The notes under the pieces are model-generated. The model had not been told where the DNA came from. It saw only the letters and a program-made list of their open reading frames with translations, and ran no database searches. From Robertmurraya sp. FSL R5-0851 (GTDB lineage Bacteria > Bacillota > Bacilli > Bacillales > Cytobacillaceae): DNA of 64,000 nucleotides. This document shows, in pieces, positions 8,627 through 16,496 of the stretch (position 1 is its first letter; the number at the start of each line of letters is the position of its first letter). The position numbers and the translations under genes are program-made. Location of the stretch: assembly GCF_038002965.1 (NCBI RefSeq), contig NZ_JBBOOE010000001.1, positions 2,585,001 through 2,649,000 on the forward strand, in the 5' to 3' direction.

Positions 8627-9874
8627 TTAATTCACCCCCTGATAATGAGGCGATGTTAGTGGGGGTACATCCAAAGCACATTGACGAAGTGATTCTAGAT
8701 CAATTCTAAGATAGGTTTTTGTGCTCTCAGTATTGGTGTGTCCTAGAACCTCCGAGATAACTGGCAGTGGTGTTTTCTTTTCTAATAATATTCCAGCGAG
8801 GCTATGGCGCAATGCATGTGGTCCACGCTTCTTTTTATCAATGTTACTAATACCAGCTCGTTTTAAATAAAAGGAAACAATACTATGTAGGGTTGGTTCC
8901 TCAAGTTTGCCATACGGTTGTCCAGCACGAATAAATATATAGTGCAATTCCGACTTTGGCCTTCCATATTTCAGATAATCAATAATTGCATTTCCGATTT
9001 CAGCCAAGAGTGGAAGTTCTATTTTCTCCTTTGTTTTTTTCTGAATTAGACAGATAGTGTTAGTTTCCCAGTGAATATCTTCAAACTTCAGACCGCAAAT
9101 GTCAGATGCACGTAATCCTAGCCTAGCTGCTAATAATATCATCGCTATATCTCTTTTTCCCTTTGGACTGCTTCTGTCCACTGATTCTAGTAAGCTTTTA
9201 ACCTCATCTTTTGAATAAGTGGTAGGAAGGTGAGTTTCCTTTTTATAGCTACTTTTAGGTACCAAATAACTTAAATCGTAAGCAGTGAATCGATTATCAG
9301 ATAAAAACCTTAAAAAGTTTCTTAAAGAAGAAAGAGTACAGTGAATTGTGGCCTTAGAATAGAATCCTAGACTACCAATAAAACCTAGAACGTGTTTTTT
9401 GTCTAATTTTGATAGGGATAGAATTTTGTTTGAGTTAAGATAGACTAAAAATCTGAAAAGATAAATTTTATTACTATCTAATGTGTCCACTGACAGCCCT
9501 TGTGATTTTCTAAAATCTAAAAAATCCACAATAAAATCTCCGATTTCTCCTTCAAAATCGTAAGATTTTTTAATTGACCTAAATTTTATAACTCCAGTGG
9601 TCTGATACTCCGTAAGTACGCTGATACAACGAATATTGTCTTTTTCTCGTCTGTTAAGTTCTGAAAAAGATTTTTTGCCTAACACACTACTAATAAAAGA
9701 GTCACCAACTGTTGCATCATAGTACTCCATACCATTTTCTTGCATGAATTGCTCTATTACTGCCCAGCCACATTGATAAAATTTAATCCTTGCATTAGAG
9801 TATGAAAGATCTTTCAAGAAATCCTGCACTTGGGCTGTAAGCTCATGAAGTGATTGCTGTTTTTTATTCACCAA
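8627..9874 (-). CDS. ritA: RIT tyrosine recombinase A
   Basis: This is a tyrosine recombinase of 415 residues and the first gene of the trio. Motifs: LGLRASDICGLKFEDI with the first Arg, HALRHSLAGILLEK with His-x-x-Arg-His, and LGHTNTESTKTYLRID with His and Tyr. Its long N-terminal region (about 230 residues) fits the RitA type, which is larger than its partners. The frame stops at TAA 8627-8629, immediately before ritB ATG. A GGAGGTTTTTT site precedes the start at 9874. The right-end palindromes lie within 55 bases upstream, so the promoter probably overlaps recombinase binding sites, which would allow self-repression. Confidence 0.87.
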   Translation of the reverse strand: MVNKKQQSLHELTAQVQDFLKDLSYSNARIKFYQCGWAVIEQFMQENGMEYYDATVGDSFISSVLGKKSFSELNRREKDNIRCISVLTEYQTTGVIKFRSIKKSYDFEGEIGDFIVDFLDFRKSQGLSVDTLDSNKIYLFRFLVYLNSNKILSLSKLDKKHVLGFIGSLGFYSKATIHCTLSSLRNFLRFLSDNRFTAYDLSYLVPKSSYKKETHLPTTYSKDEVKSLLESVDRSSPKGKRDIAMILLAARLGLRASDICGLKFEDIHWETNTICLIQKKTKEKIELPLLAEIGNAIIDYLKYGRPKSELHYIFIRAGQPYGKLEEPTLHSIVSFYLKRAGISNIDKKKRGPHALRHSLAGILLEKKTPLPVISEVLGHTNTESTKTYLRIDLESLRQCALDVPPLTSPHYQGVN

Positions 9875-9927
9875 TTTAAAAAACCTCCCTATATTTTATT
9901 AGGCTTCTGCCTATATAAAATATAGGA

Positions 9928-10034
9928 TGATAATGTAAAGTAAAACAATAAGAAGCGTTGCTATATAAGCACTTTATTACTTTACTTTACATTATCATTT
10001 TCTTTACATTACCTTTTTAATGAAAAGCTTTACA
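9928..10034. repeat. RIT right end with nested palindromes
   Basis: TGATAATGTAAAGTAAA (9928-9944) is inverted as TTTACTTTACATTATCA (9981-9997). The latter runs into the 29-bp terminal inverted repeat (9985-10013). A further CTTTACA (10028-10034) lies next to the AAAGGTAA junction and matches TGTAAAG at 4189-4195. Confidence 0.85.
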
Positions 10035-10038
10035 TAAT

Positions 10039-10536
10039 AAAGGTAAGATTGAAAGGCTCTTTAAGACCATTCAAACAAGGTTTTATCCACTTTTACAAAC
10101 TGACCCTGTTCACTCATTGGAAGAGTTAAATGAACGGTTTTGGCGGTGGTTAGAGGAAGATTATCATCGTCGAGTTCACTCATCTCTAGAAGGAAAAACG
10201 CCTCATGAAGTCTTTCACTCCCAGTTTCATGAAGTGTCATTTTTAGAGGATACTGCTATTCTTGAAACAATCTTCTTAAAACGGGAACACCGGAAGGTGA
10301 AACCAGATGGAACGATTACATTAAACAAGCAGCTTTATGAAGTACCTCCAAGATTTATCGGGCAGCCTGTGGATGTCAGGTTTGATGAACAAGGCGTTTT
10401 TATTTTTGAAAATGATCAAAAGGTGGCGGAAGCGATACCAGTTTCTTTCAAAGTCAACGCCCAGGCGAAACGAGTTCAATCCCCGTTTTTATTAAGCGGA
10501 TCGACCGAACTGAAAGAAGGTGAAGAAAATGTATAA
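10039..10536 (+). pseudogene. DD35E transposase, 3' part
   Basis: This is the C-terminal portion of the transposase split by the RIT element. The frame starts within AAAGGTAAGATTGAAAGG (KGKIER), which supplies the catalytic Glu (E260 of the joined protein). It then runs through WRWLEEDYHRRVHSSLEGKTPHEVF, a stretch typical of rve transposases, to a beta-rich C-terminal domain. It ends at TAA 10534-10536, 8 bases past the ATG of the ATPase gene, so translation of the two was coupled. A later Met at 10117 is internal and not a real start. Confidence 0.88.
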
Positions 10537-11329
10537 ATCCTTCTATTCCTTAGCCCAATCACCATTTTCAAAAGAAATACGTCCTTCAGATGCGTTCCCC
10601 TCTACTGACTATAAGGGGGCATTAAGCGCATTAAAATACTTAGAAAAATCTAAAGGTATCGGTCTTCTTTTAGGTGAACCTGGTGCAGGAAAAACATTTA
10701 CCTTACGGTCATTTAAAGATTCCCTAAGCCCTTCATTATATCAAGTAATCTATTTTCCCCTTTCAACCGGAGGAGTAATGGATTTTTATCGCGGTTTAGC
10801 TTATGGATTAGGAGAAGAACCAAAATTCCGGAAAGTAGACCTCTTCCGGCAAATTCAACGAGGAATTGAGCGAATTGTAGAAGAACGAAGAATTACACCT
10901 GTTTTTATACTAGATGAAATGCACATGGCAAAGGATGCATTTTTACAGGATATAGCGTTATTATTTAACTTTCAGATGGACTCTACAAATCCGTTTATTT
11001 TAGTGTTATCCGGTTTACCTCATTTGAAGACTCGATTAGCCTTAAATCATCATCGACCACTTACTCAGAGAATCATCATGAAATATGAGATTCAACCACT
11101 AACAAAAGATGATGTATCTAATTATATCGATCACCATATGAAAATAGCTGGGGCAAAAATGCCAATATTTACGGAGGCGGCAAAAGAAGCGATAACCTTA
11201 AGGTCACAGGGATATCCAAGAGTAATTAATACTTTAACCATTAACAGTCTATTGTTTGGTTCTCAACTTAATAAAGAACAGATTGATGAGGAAATCGTAA
11301 GATTAGCCATTGAGGATAGTAGACTATGA
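10529..11329 (+). CDS. transposon AAA ATPase (ExeA/TniB type)
   Basis: This 266-residue ATPase partners the DDE transposase. In related systems (TniB, TnsC, IstB) such proteins bind DNA and choose or activate the target. Walker A is GEPGAGKT (about residues 50-57) and Walker B is VFILDEMHM (about residues 128-136). A C-terminal AAA lid ends in ...EQIDEEIVRLAIEDSRL. ATG 10529 follows GAAGGTGA by 5 bases and was preferred to GTG 10520. It overlaps the transposase stop and also the next gene by 4 bases (ATGA). It is intact. Confidence 0.88.
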   Translation: MYKSFYSLAQSPFSKEIRPSDAFPSTDYKGALSALKYLEKSKGIGLLLGEPGAGKTFTLRSFKDSLSPSLYQVIYFPLSTGGVMDFYRGLAYGLGEEPKFRKVDLFRQIQRGIERIVEERRITPVFILDEMHMAKDAFLQDIALLFNFQMDSTNPFILVLSGLPHLKTRLALNHHRPLTQRIIMKYEIQPLTKDDVSNYIDHHMKIAGAKMPIFTEAAKEAITLRSQGYPRVINTLTINSLLFGSQLNKEQIDEEIVRLAIEDSRL

Positions 11330-11586
11330 TGAAAAGAGGAATATTGGTCTTCAATCATAGCGATCAAGAATGGAGAGTTTGGATTGGGCAGTCTTCCTAT
11401 TGGATTGACCAAGGTTATCATTTTGAAATACGAATCAACAATCAATACCTAAGAGCGTGTCTAGAGAAAGATCTAGATTGGTTCGTCACTTTGAATAACG
11501 ACGTAATGTTTATCCTTCATAGCCAAGAAATATATAAGATTCGAATAAAAATCCAAGAATATTTTCGAGTTGATCCCCCTTTTTAG
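11326..11586 (+). CDS. small DUF5348-type protein
   Basis: This 86-residue protein opens with MMKRGILVFNHSDQEWRVWIGQSSYWIDQG and is probably a small beta-barrel by its alternating pattern. It resembles the DUF5348 family found at the end of such transposon operons. Function is unknown. It overlaps the ATPase gene by 4 bases and its stop codon lies inside the loop of a terminator hairpin. Confidence 0.65.
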   Translation: MMKRGILVFNHSDQEWRVWIGQSSYWIDQGYHFEIRINNQYLRACLEKDLDWFVTLNNDVMFILHSQEIYKIRIKIQEYFRVDPPF

Positions 11587-11599
11587 GGGTTTTTGTTTT
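11573..11599 (+). terminator. terminator of the transposon operon
   Basis: CCCCC TTTTTA GGGGTTTTTG: a short GC stem followed by a T run. It overlaps the DUF5348 stop codon. Confidence 0.75.
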
Positions 11600-11731
11600 A
11601 ATGTTTTAGCCGGAATAATATGAACAAGAATTGGAACTTTCCGGAATAAAGTGAAAAAAAGAGCACATTATTTCAGATTTTTCGCCGAGTTAGAGTGAAA
11701 AACAGCGTCTGGAATAATGTGCTCGTTTACA
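11600..11731. repeat. right end of the DUF6431 transposon with 13-bp repeats
   Basis: Three direct copies of a 13-bp motif, CYGGAATAAWRTG, lie at 11610-11622, 11641-11653 and 11709-11721. An inverted relative (GAGCACATTATTTCAG) lies between them near 11661. The terminus is GTTTACA at 11725-11731. Several subterminal sites of this kind are typical of Tn7-like and TniA-type ends. Confidence 0.75.
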
Positions 11732-11738
11732 GTATATC
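11732..11738. repeat. target duplication GTATATC, right copy
   Basis: This pairs with 2622-2628 and encodes the GATATAC codons of tnpA on the minus strand. Confidence 0.85.
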
Positions 11739-12250
11739 AATCCCAGTTTTCTTTTTTAATCTCCTAAACAAAGAACCCACATCTTGATAGCTAAGGGGTT
11801 GTCCAACGTTTTTTCCGGTAATCTTCACAAAAACAAAATTGGTTTTTGCATTCATTTCATCTACAACTTCATACAAATAATCATCATATAAATCCATTAA
11901 TTCTTGAGAGACATAAATAGTCCGTTCACCTGATTTTAACTTAGCTCCATTTACAAGTTCTCCTCTGTCTGTTAAGCAGATCCTATGACCGTTTTTATGA
12001 TCAAATTTAAAATCCTCTAGGTACAGGGAAAGAGCCTCGCCAATTCTAAAACCAGTTTCAAATAATAGTTTAATTAGCAGTCTATCTCGAATATTAATAG
12101 TAGATTGGTATATTGTGTCAACTTGCTCTTTTGTTAATAATTTTATTTTCTGTTTAGGCACCTTTAACTTTAAAATATTTTTCTTATTATCTTTACCTTT
12201 ATTAACATGGTAAAGAAAGTCTTTATACTTCGACCCTCCCTCTATAAATG
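11732..12250 (-). pseudogene. tnpA: tnpA middle piece (Tn554-like recombinase)
   Basis: On the minus strand the frame begins near 12250 (STFIEGGSKYKDFLYHVNKG), passes the first catalytic Arg motif (ETGFRIGEALSLYLEDF) and reaches TGIDI at 11732, where the DUF6431 transposon begins. The apparent Met at 12161 is internal. The upstream side is cut by the IS110-family element. This piece supplies the middle of a recombinase whose ends lie at 2419-2628 and 14020-14436. Confidence 0.85.
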
Positions 12251-12344
12251 TTGATCTATCAACGGTTTACCCCGTTGGTGGGGTGTCAAAAAAATATTTT
12301 TCGACACGTTCCCTAACAATATTTTTATATTATGTTAATCTATC

Positions 12345-12465
12345 CCAACACATGGGTACGCTACGCGGTCACTACTGGATAATAGTGGTAAGTAGTGTTG
12401 GAGAATTATGTGATGCACAATGGATCTCTGCGTAGCTTATGATGACGTACCCTCCCATGTCTCTG
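12345..12465 (-). ncRNA. candidate bridge RNA of the IS110-family element
   Basis: A strongly structured segment lies in the 3' non-coding region. CATGGGTACG (12351-12360) pairs with CGTACCCTCCCATG (12446-12459) with a small bulge. Inside it CTACGC (12361-12366) pairs with GCGTAG (12430-12435). Within that, CACTACT (12370-12376) pairs with AGTAGTG (12391-12397) around a 14-base loop. IS110-family elements encode a bridge RNA with two guide loops, and in the IS1111 branch it lies beyond the 3' end of the transposase. Strand is inferred from the transposase; loop identities are not assigned. Confidence 0.55.
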
Positions 12466-12615
12466 GGCATCAATGTGCCTACATTCCTTCGTTCGGTCTA
12501 GTCATAAGGCAGAGGCTAGCGAAGCTCCTATAGGGACTCAAGGTCGAATGGAAAAAATATTGCCAGCTTCTCCGTGTCATCCTGTTGTCTAGGTCTGTTA
12601 AGGGGATGTAGAACT

Positions 12616-13893
12616 TTACATAGCCTCTGCGAGACTAGGAATATCCTTCATCATTCGCTGAGCGTCAAACGCTTTGTGCTTTGTACATATTCCATGTAAC
12701 ACTTTTAATAGTTTTCCGCATAGTACCACGATAGATTGCTTCTTGCGTAACGGATTATCCTTACGGCTTGTGTAATACTCATGTAGTTTTCTAAAGGCTT
12801 CATTATGGCGAATCATCGGCATCATTACCCGGAAAAGGAGGGCGCGAAGCCTTCTTCTGCCTCTTTTGGAAATGCGTTTTTGTCCTTTATGCTGCCCAGA
12901 GGAATTTTCACGTAATGTTAGTCCCGCAAGTTTAATGATTTGGCGTGGATCTCTATAGTGTGAAAAGCTACCGATTTCAGCTAATAAATCGACAATTGTG
13001 ATATCTCCAAGTGCTTGAACCGTTGAGAGCCATTCGTACTCTACGGATGTTTGTGTAAGTTCAACTAAGTGCTGTGTAATACTTTCAATATCTTGTTCCA
13101 ACTGGTGGTAACGGCGAACGAGTGTGGCGATTTCAATACGGGCCATCTCACGTCCCTCTGTTACTCCTATGGAGTTAGCAGCGACTTCAATGAGACGCAT
13201 TGCTTTCGGTCTCTGGGGGGATTTGAGTCCCTCAACCTGACGATAAAGAGTTAAAACTTCATCGGGTTGTTTCTGATGAAGATCACTTGGAAATGGGGTA
13301 CATTCAAGTACAGCCATAGCCATTTTTCCGAATGACGGAAACACCTGGGTAAACTCAGGAAAATAGCGATCTAACCAGCGAATCATCATATTTTTGACAG
13401 CTCCAAGTTCCTCTGTCAACTTACTTCTAAAGGTTGCGCCCACACGGAGTTCGGCTTCCATGTCTTTCAATATACGTGGATAACTGAAGCGTCCATCTTT
13501 TATAAGACGAGCGATTACTAGCGCATCTTTACGATCATGTTTGGTTGGTAGATTGTCGTCTAACTCTTTTGATCGCTTGACGTGCATAGGGTTGGCCATA
13601 ACTAGGGGGATGCCTCGTTCTTCTAGAAAATAGGCTAAATTGAGCCAGTAATGGCCAGTAGGTTCAATCCCGACGATAACTTCCGTTTTCTCTTGTTCTT
13701 TCATTTCACTTAGAACACATTGATAGAAAAGCTCAAACCCATCTCGAGATTGAGAAACAGAGAATGACTTTCGGAGCACCCGTCCACGATCATCCACAAA
13801 GCATGCGTAATGTGTACGTTTGGCAATGTCGATTCCAACAACAAGTGTTTTTTCGGTGACTTGATTTATCTTCTGGTTTTGTTTAAAATTCAT
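12616..13893 (-). CDS. IS110-family (IS1111-type) recombinase
   Basis: This 425-residue DEDD recombinase carries D in VGIDIAKRTHYAC, E in VGIEPTGHYW and two D in KHDRKDALVIARL in the RuvC-like N-terminal domain. The C-terminal Tnp20 domain has the Ser region SSGQHKGQKRISKRGRRRLR. ATG 13893 has AAGGAGGACTC just upstream and was chosen over a longer reading. These enzymes act with an element-encoded bridge RNA. The frame is complete, so this element may be active. Confidence 0.92.
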   Translation of the reverse strand: MNFKQNQKINQVTEKTLVVGIDIAKRTHYACFVDDRGRVLRKSFSVSQSRDGFELFYQCVLSEMKEQEKTEVIVGIEPTGHYWLNLAYFLEERGIPLVMANPMHVKRSKELDDNLPTKHDRKDALVIARLIKDGRFSYPRILKDMEAELRVGATFRSKLTEELGAVKNMMIRWLDRYFPEFTQVFPSFGKMAMAVLECTPFPSDLHQKQPDEVLTLYRQVEGLKSPQRPKAMRLIEVAANSIGVTEGREMARIEIATLVRRYHQLEQDIESITQHLVELTQTSVEYEWLSTVQALGDITIVDLLAEIGSFSHYRDPRQIIKLAGLTLRENSSGQHKGQKRISKRGRRRLRALLFRVMMPMIRHNEAFRKLHEYYTSRKDNPLRKKQSIVVLCGKLLKVLHGICTKHKAFDAQRMMKDIPSLAEAM

Positions 13894-14019
13894 ATGGAGT
13901 CCTCCTTGGTTTACTAAGTTAGGGGTCATTTCGGTACACGATTTGACACCCCGTATCATACCAAGAGGGCTCTTTTTTGTTCAAGTCCCCGAAAATCCTT
14001 CTAACAGGAATGCTCCTAT

Positions 14020-14436
14020 AGTAAAACTACTCTTTTTTATTTTTTCCGATATGTCCGTATGTAATAGTTCAGTTCTATATAGGTAATCGTAGAAATTTGT
14101 TACGACGGTAAGTATTAGGTTTATTGTTTTGGCAGTTTTATTTGAGGGACTTTCACTTATTGGAGTCACCTTAATAGAATGATAAGGATTTTTTAGCCAA
14201 ATTATGAAATCACTTAACAGATTAATCGATATTTCTGGTATACAAAGAGACGACTCTTTTAGAAATGTAAAATAGTGCTTTAATGCATAACAATAAGTCT
14301 TTTGTGTGTTTATACTCCTACCTATAGAATCCAAATATTTTAAATATCTAACTGCCTCAACTACTGGCAATCCTTCCTCGTCTAAAAGAATGTATCTTTT
14401 TTTATTATTATCAAGTAATACCTCTTGTACCCTCAT
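14020..14436 (-). pseudogene. tnpA: tnpA N-terminal piece (Tn554-like recombinase)
   Basis: From ATG 14436 the frame MRVQEVLLDNNKKRYILLDE... LKYLDSIGRSINTQKTYCYALKHYF... gives the N-terminal core-binding part of a Tn554 TnpA-like recombinase. It reads to EKIKKSS near 14020 and then enters the IS110-family element, stopping at 13981. With the middle and C-terminal pieces it would rebuild a recombinase of about 360 residues, close to the usual size. Confidence 0.82.
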
Positions 14437-14562
14437 TTTCTCATCACATCCCTCTAATAAATTATACATATTAAACTATTAATAACTAGTATTGTTTATC
14501 TCTTTAATATGTACAAAAATAACAGAATGAAATGACATTCTGTACTTATTAGCCTACTAATA

Positions 14563-14823
14563 TTGTAGTATATTTAATTTAAACTCTGTAGTGTAGTTTG
14601 TATAGCTTGATTGTAAACCTTCTTCTCCGTGAAGTTCGTATAGGCGTAGCCAATATTGAAATTGTGCTTTTATAACACCTTTTTCTTTTGCATATTCGCT
14701 TTGAGAAGTTTCTTCTTCCTTGTAGCCTAATAGAATTTCTAATTTATCTTTGAATGAATATTTAGTCATACAAAAACTGCACCTCCAATTGTTAGTGGTG
14801 TCTAACAATTGGGGTGCAGTTCA
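14563..14823 (-). pseudogene. IS3-family orfA fragment with inverted repeat
   Basis: The start ATG 14769 follows GGAGGTG. The product MTKYSFKDKLEILLGYKEEETSQSEYAKEKGVI... is the helix-turn-helix N-terminus of an IS3-family (IS150-like) OrfA, ending after about 68 residues at TEFKLNILQ, where the Tn554-like transposon begins. The outer end TGAACTGCACCCC (minus strand) near 14823 and a hairpin CCAATTGTTAG/CTAACAATTGG (14785-14812) look like the insertion sequence terminus. The rest of the element is not next to it. Confidence 0.72.
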
Positions 14824-14846
14824 GAAAGGTAGCCTTTACTTATGGT

Positions 14847-15227
14847 TTATACGGTTAGTTCAATAAGATTCCCTTCAGGGTCTTTTATAACACTTTCATA
14901 ATAACCATCACCCGTTAAACGAGGCCCATCTACGAGCACATACCCATCTTCTTGAAGTTTTCCCGTAAGTTCATTGACCTTTTCTCTACTGCCAAGAGAA
15001 AAAGCGACATGTGCCCAACCAATTCTGTCAGCACGATCTTCTTTATCCACACCTATTTTGCGCATTATCTCTAAACGCGCTCCACTTTCGTATTGGATAA
15101 AATAAGATTCAAAGCCTTTTTTCACATTATGATACTTTTCATTTGATTTTCCGTTAAAGTATCTTTCATAAAAAGCTTTCATCTTTTCTAAATCTTTTAC
15201 CCAAATGGCTATATGCTCAATTTTCAT
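14847..15227 (-). CDS. VOC (glyoxalase/bleomycin-resistance fold) protein
   Basis: This 126-residue single-domain protein has paired beta-alpha-beta-beta-beta modules. It opens with [24 protein letters not shown], where His4 is a likely metal ligand. It ends with [19 protein letters not shown], where the Glu of NLIEL is the usual last metal ligand. Members are lyases, dioxygenases or drug-binding proteins, and the sequence does not say which. It lies 24 bases after the MFS gene in the same direction, so the two may be co-transcribed. Confidence 0.85.
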   Translation of the reverse strand: MKIEHIAIWVKDLEKMKAFYERYFNGKSNEKYHNVKKGFESYFIQYESGARLEIMRKIGVDKEDRADRIGWAHVAFSLGSREKVNELTGKLQEDGYVLVDGPRLTGDGYYESVIKDPEGNLIELTV

Positions 15228-15251
15228 ATCTCTCTACTCCTCCCTCTTGGG

Positions 15252-16472
15252 TCATATGGCAGGTGATTCAGTATTTCTTTTCAATAAGGTCTTCCTTTCG
15301 ACCATGATTCTATTTAACCTTTCAGAAGCCAAAAACATTCCAAAAGCAAAGAGTACGATCACATAGGGGAATATTCCAATCGTTGTTTGAGCAGCCACCA
15401 ATCCTAGTAATGGTGGTAAAAAGGTACTTCCCGTATAGGCAAGCGCCATTTGATAACCCATGATCGTCTGTGAATGTTCTTTTCCAAAGCGTGTTGGAGT
15501 TTCATGTAACATACAAGGGAAAATGGGTGCCAAACCTAAACCAATTAATATTAAACCTACCAGAGAAAAGATTGAAGGTAGAGGTAATAGCAAAAGGATC
15601 GTACCAGCAAGCGCTGTAAGCTGGCCTGAGCGAATTAACGTTTTGTTATGCACCTTTAGCGTAATAAAGCCGGTCAAGAACCTGCCTATCGTAATGCCTC
15701 CATAATACAAAGAAACCCACTGAGCCGCTACACCAACTGACAAATCCTTTACGTTTACCAAATAACTACTTCCCCAAAGACCTATTCCCGCTTCAGCACC
15801 ACAATAAAATAAAAATGTAGCCATGGCTAACTTTACTCCCTTAATTCTAATAGGCTTTTCATTTTTGGTAGTATGGCTGATAGAAGCATCTATTTCTGTG
15901 TTAAGTTTGTTGGTCGATTTACTAGCTACCTTTTCCCATAACGGCAAGGTTAAGAAAAGAATGACGACTAATCCAAACTGAAGACCAGCAATGGCAAAAT
16001 ATCCACTTCTCCACGATTGATCTCCTGTCAGAAATGAAGACATAATAATTGGTCCAAGTGTAGCGCCTACTCCCCAAAAGCAGTGAAGCCAACTCATGTG
16101 GTGTGCCTTATAGTGGGCAGCCACATAATTGTTTAAAGCAGCATCCACGCAACCTGCTCCTAATCCAAGTGGGATGGCACAAAAAAACAACCATATGATT
16201 GATGGTGCAAAATTAAATCCAAGTATGGCTACAGCCGTCAAGAGACAGCTAATAAAAGTCACCTTACCAGTACCGAACCTATTAAGAACTTTCCCTGTAA
16301 ATAGACTCGAAACAATCGTGGCACCTGCAATCGTCATAAATAACCAGCCAGCCATTTCCATTGGTGCTCCATATTCTGATCGCATTAATGGCCATGTAAC
16401 CCCTAATAAAGAATCTGGTAAACCTAAGCTGATAAAAGCCAAATAAATGATCACTAAGAAAAATGTTGCCAT
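15252..16472 (-). CDS. MFS transporter
   Basis: This 406-residue major facilitator protein has about 12 membrane helices. It starts MATFFLVIIYLAFISLGLPDSLLG and has a conserved loop FTGKVLNRFGTGKV after helix 2. The start ATG 16472 has GAGGAGAACTT in front. It lies between a ROK repressor (24 bases upstream) and a VOC gene, so the unit is probably controlled by the ROK protein and carries a sugar or sugar-like compound. The LGLPDSLLG start recalls the FucP-like and YfkF-type sugar permeases, but the substrate is not known. Confidence 0.85.
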   Translation of the reverse strand: MATFFLVIIYLAFISLGLPDSLLGVTWPLMRSEYGAPMEMAGWLFMTIAGATIVSSLFTGKVLNRFGTGKVTFISCLLTAVAILGFNFAPSIIWLFFCAIPLGLGAGCVDAALNNYVAAHYKAHHMSWLHCFWGVGATLGPIIMSSFLTGDQSWRSGYFAIAGLQFGLVVILFLTLPLWEKVASKSTNKLNTEIDASISHTTKNEKPIRIKGVKLAMATFLFYCGAEAGIGLWGSSYLVNVKDLSVGVAAQWVSLYYGGITIGRFLTGFITLKVHNKTLIRSGQLTALAGTILLLLPLPSIFSLVGLILIGLGLAPIFPCMLHETPTRFGKEHSQTIMGYQMALAYTGSTFLPPLLGLVAAQTTIGIFPYVIVLFAFGMFLASERLNRIMVERKTLLKRNTESPAI

Positions 16473-16496
16473 TAGAAGTTCTCCTCTCATGTCTGT

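Larger units (their letters stand above)
4189..10046 (-). mobile_element. recombinase-in-trio (RIT) element
   Basis: Three different tyrosine recombinase genes run head to tail on the minus strand (ritA 415, ritB 317 restored, ritC 339 residues) with stop/start contact between them. That is the RIT layout known from other bacteria. The ends carry perfect 29-bp inverted repeats with local palindromes, and AAAGGTAA flanks the whole. Without its IS66 passenger the element is 3480 bp, with no cargo gene. ritA and ritC are intact; ritB is split by IS66, so the element is probably immobile now. Confidence 0.88.
2629..11731 (+). mobile_element. DUF6431 / DD35E / AAA / DUF5348 transposon
   Basis: This is a four-gene transposon with TGTAAAC...GTTTACA ends and a direct repeat of target sequence. 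It encodes a zinc-motif DUF6431 protein, an rve-fold transposase, an ExeA/TniB-type ATPase and a small DUF5348 protein, all on the plus strand. A DDE protein with an AAA partner, TGT...ACA ends and several subterminal repeats recalls the Tn7/Tn5053 and IS21 groups, but the flanking small genes set it apart. Without the RIT element inside, its length is 3245 bp. It landed inside the catalytic H-x-x-R-H codons of tnpA. Its own transposase is now split, so it is probably immobile unless a relative acts in trans. Confidence 0.85.
12250..14020 (-). mobile_element. IS110-family element inside tnpA
   Basis: It comprises the transposase gene below, about 365 bp of structured non-coding DNA on its 3' side and about 125 bp on its 5' side. 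It separates codons KKSS (tnpA N-terminal piece) from STFIEGG (middle piece). Family members make little or no target duplication, so the ends are approximate. A long 3' non-coding region is the arrangement of the IS1111 branch. Confidence 0.75.
1171..14562 (-). mobile_element. Tn554-like transposon remnant holding nested insertions
   Basis: tnpA and tnpB lie head to tail on the minus strand, as in Tn554-type site-specific transposons. tnpC and any cargo would lie to the left and have been lost or are outside the window. The upstream end falls between the tnpA start (14436) and the point where an IS3-family orfA is truncated (about 14563). The intervening ~125 bp is AT-rich with no gene. The element is broken by an IS110-family element, a DUF6431/AAA transposon and an IS4 element. 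Confidence 0.7.

Noticed and set aside
4189..10046. Integron or prophage based on three integrase genes
   Set aside because: No attI/attC-like sites, cassettes or phage genes are present. Three contiguous different recombinases with inverted ends fit a RIT element.
2629..11731. CRISPR-associated Tn7-like transposon
   Set aside because: No cas gene, TniQ or repeat array is present. Only the DDE, AAA, DUF6431 and DUF5348 genes are found.
13981..14020. Separate short gene at the end of the tnpA N-terminal frame
   Set aside because: These codons lie within the IS110-family element and are read only because no stop occurs earlier.
16129..16446. Plus-strand frame opposite the MFS gene
   Set aside because: Shadow of a hydrophobic coding region; no ribosome site.
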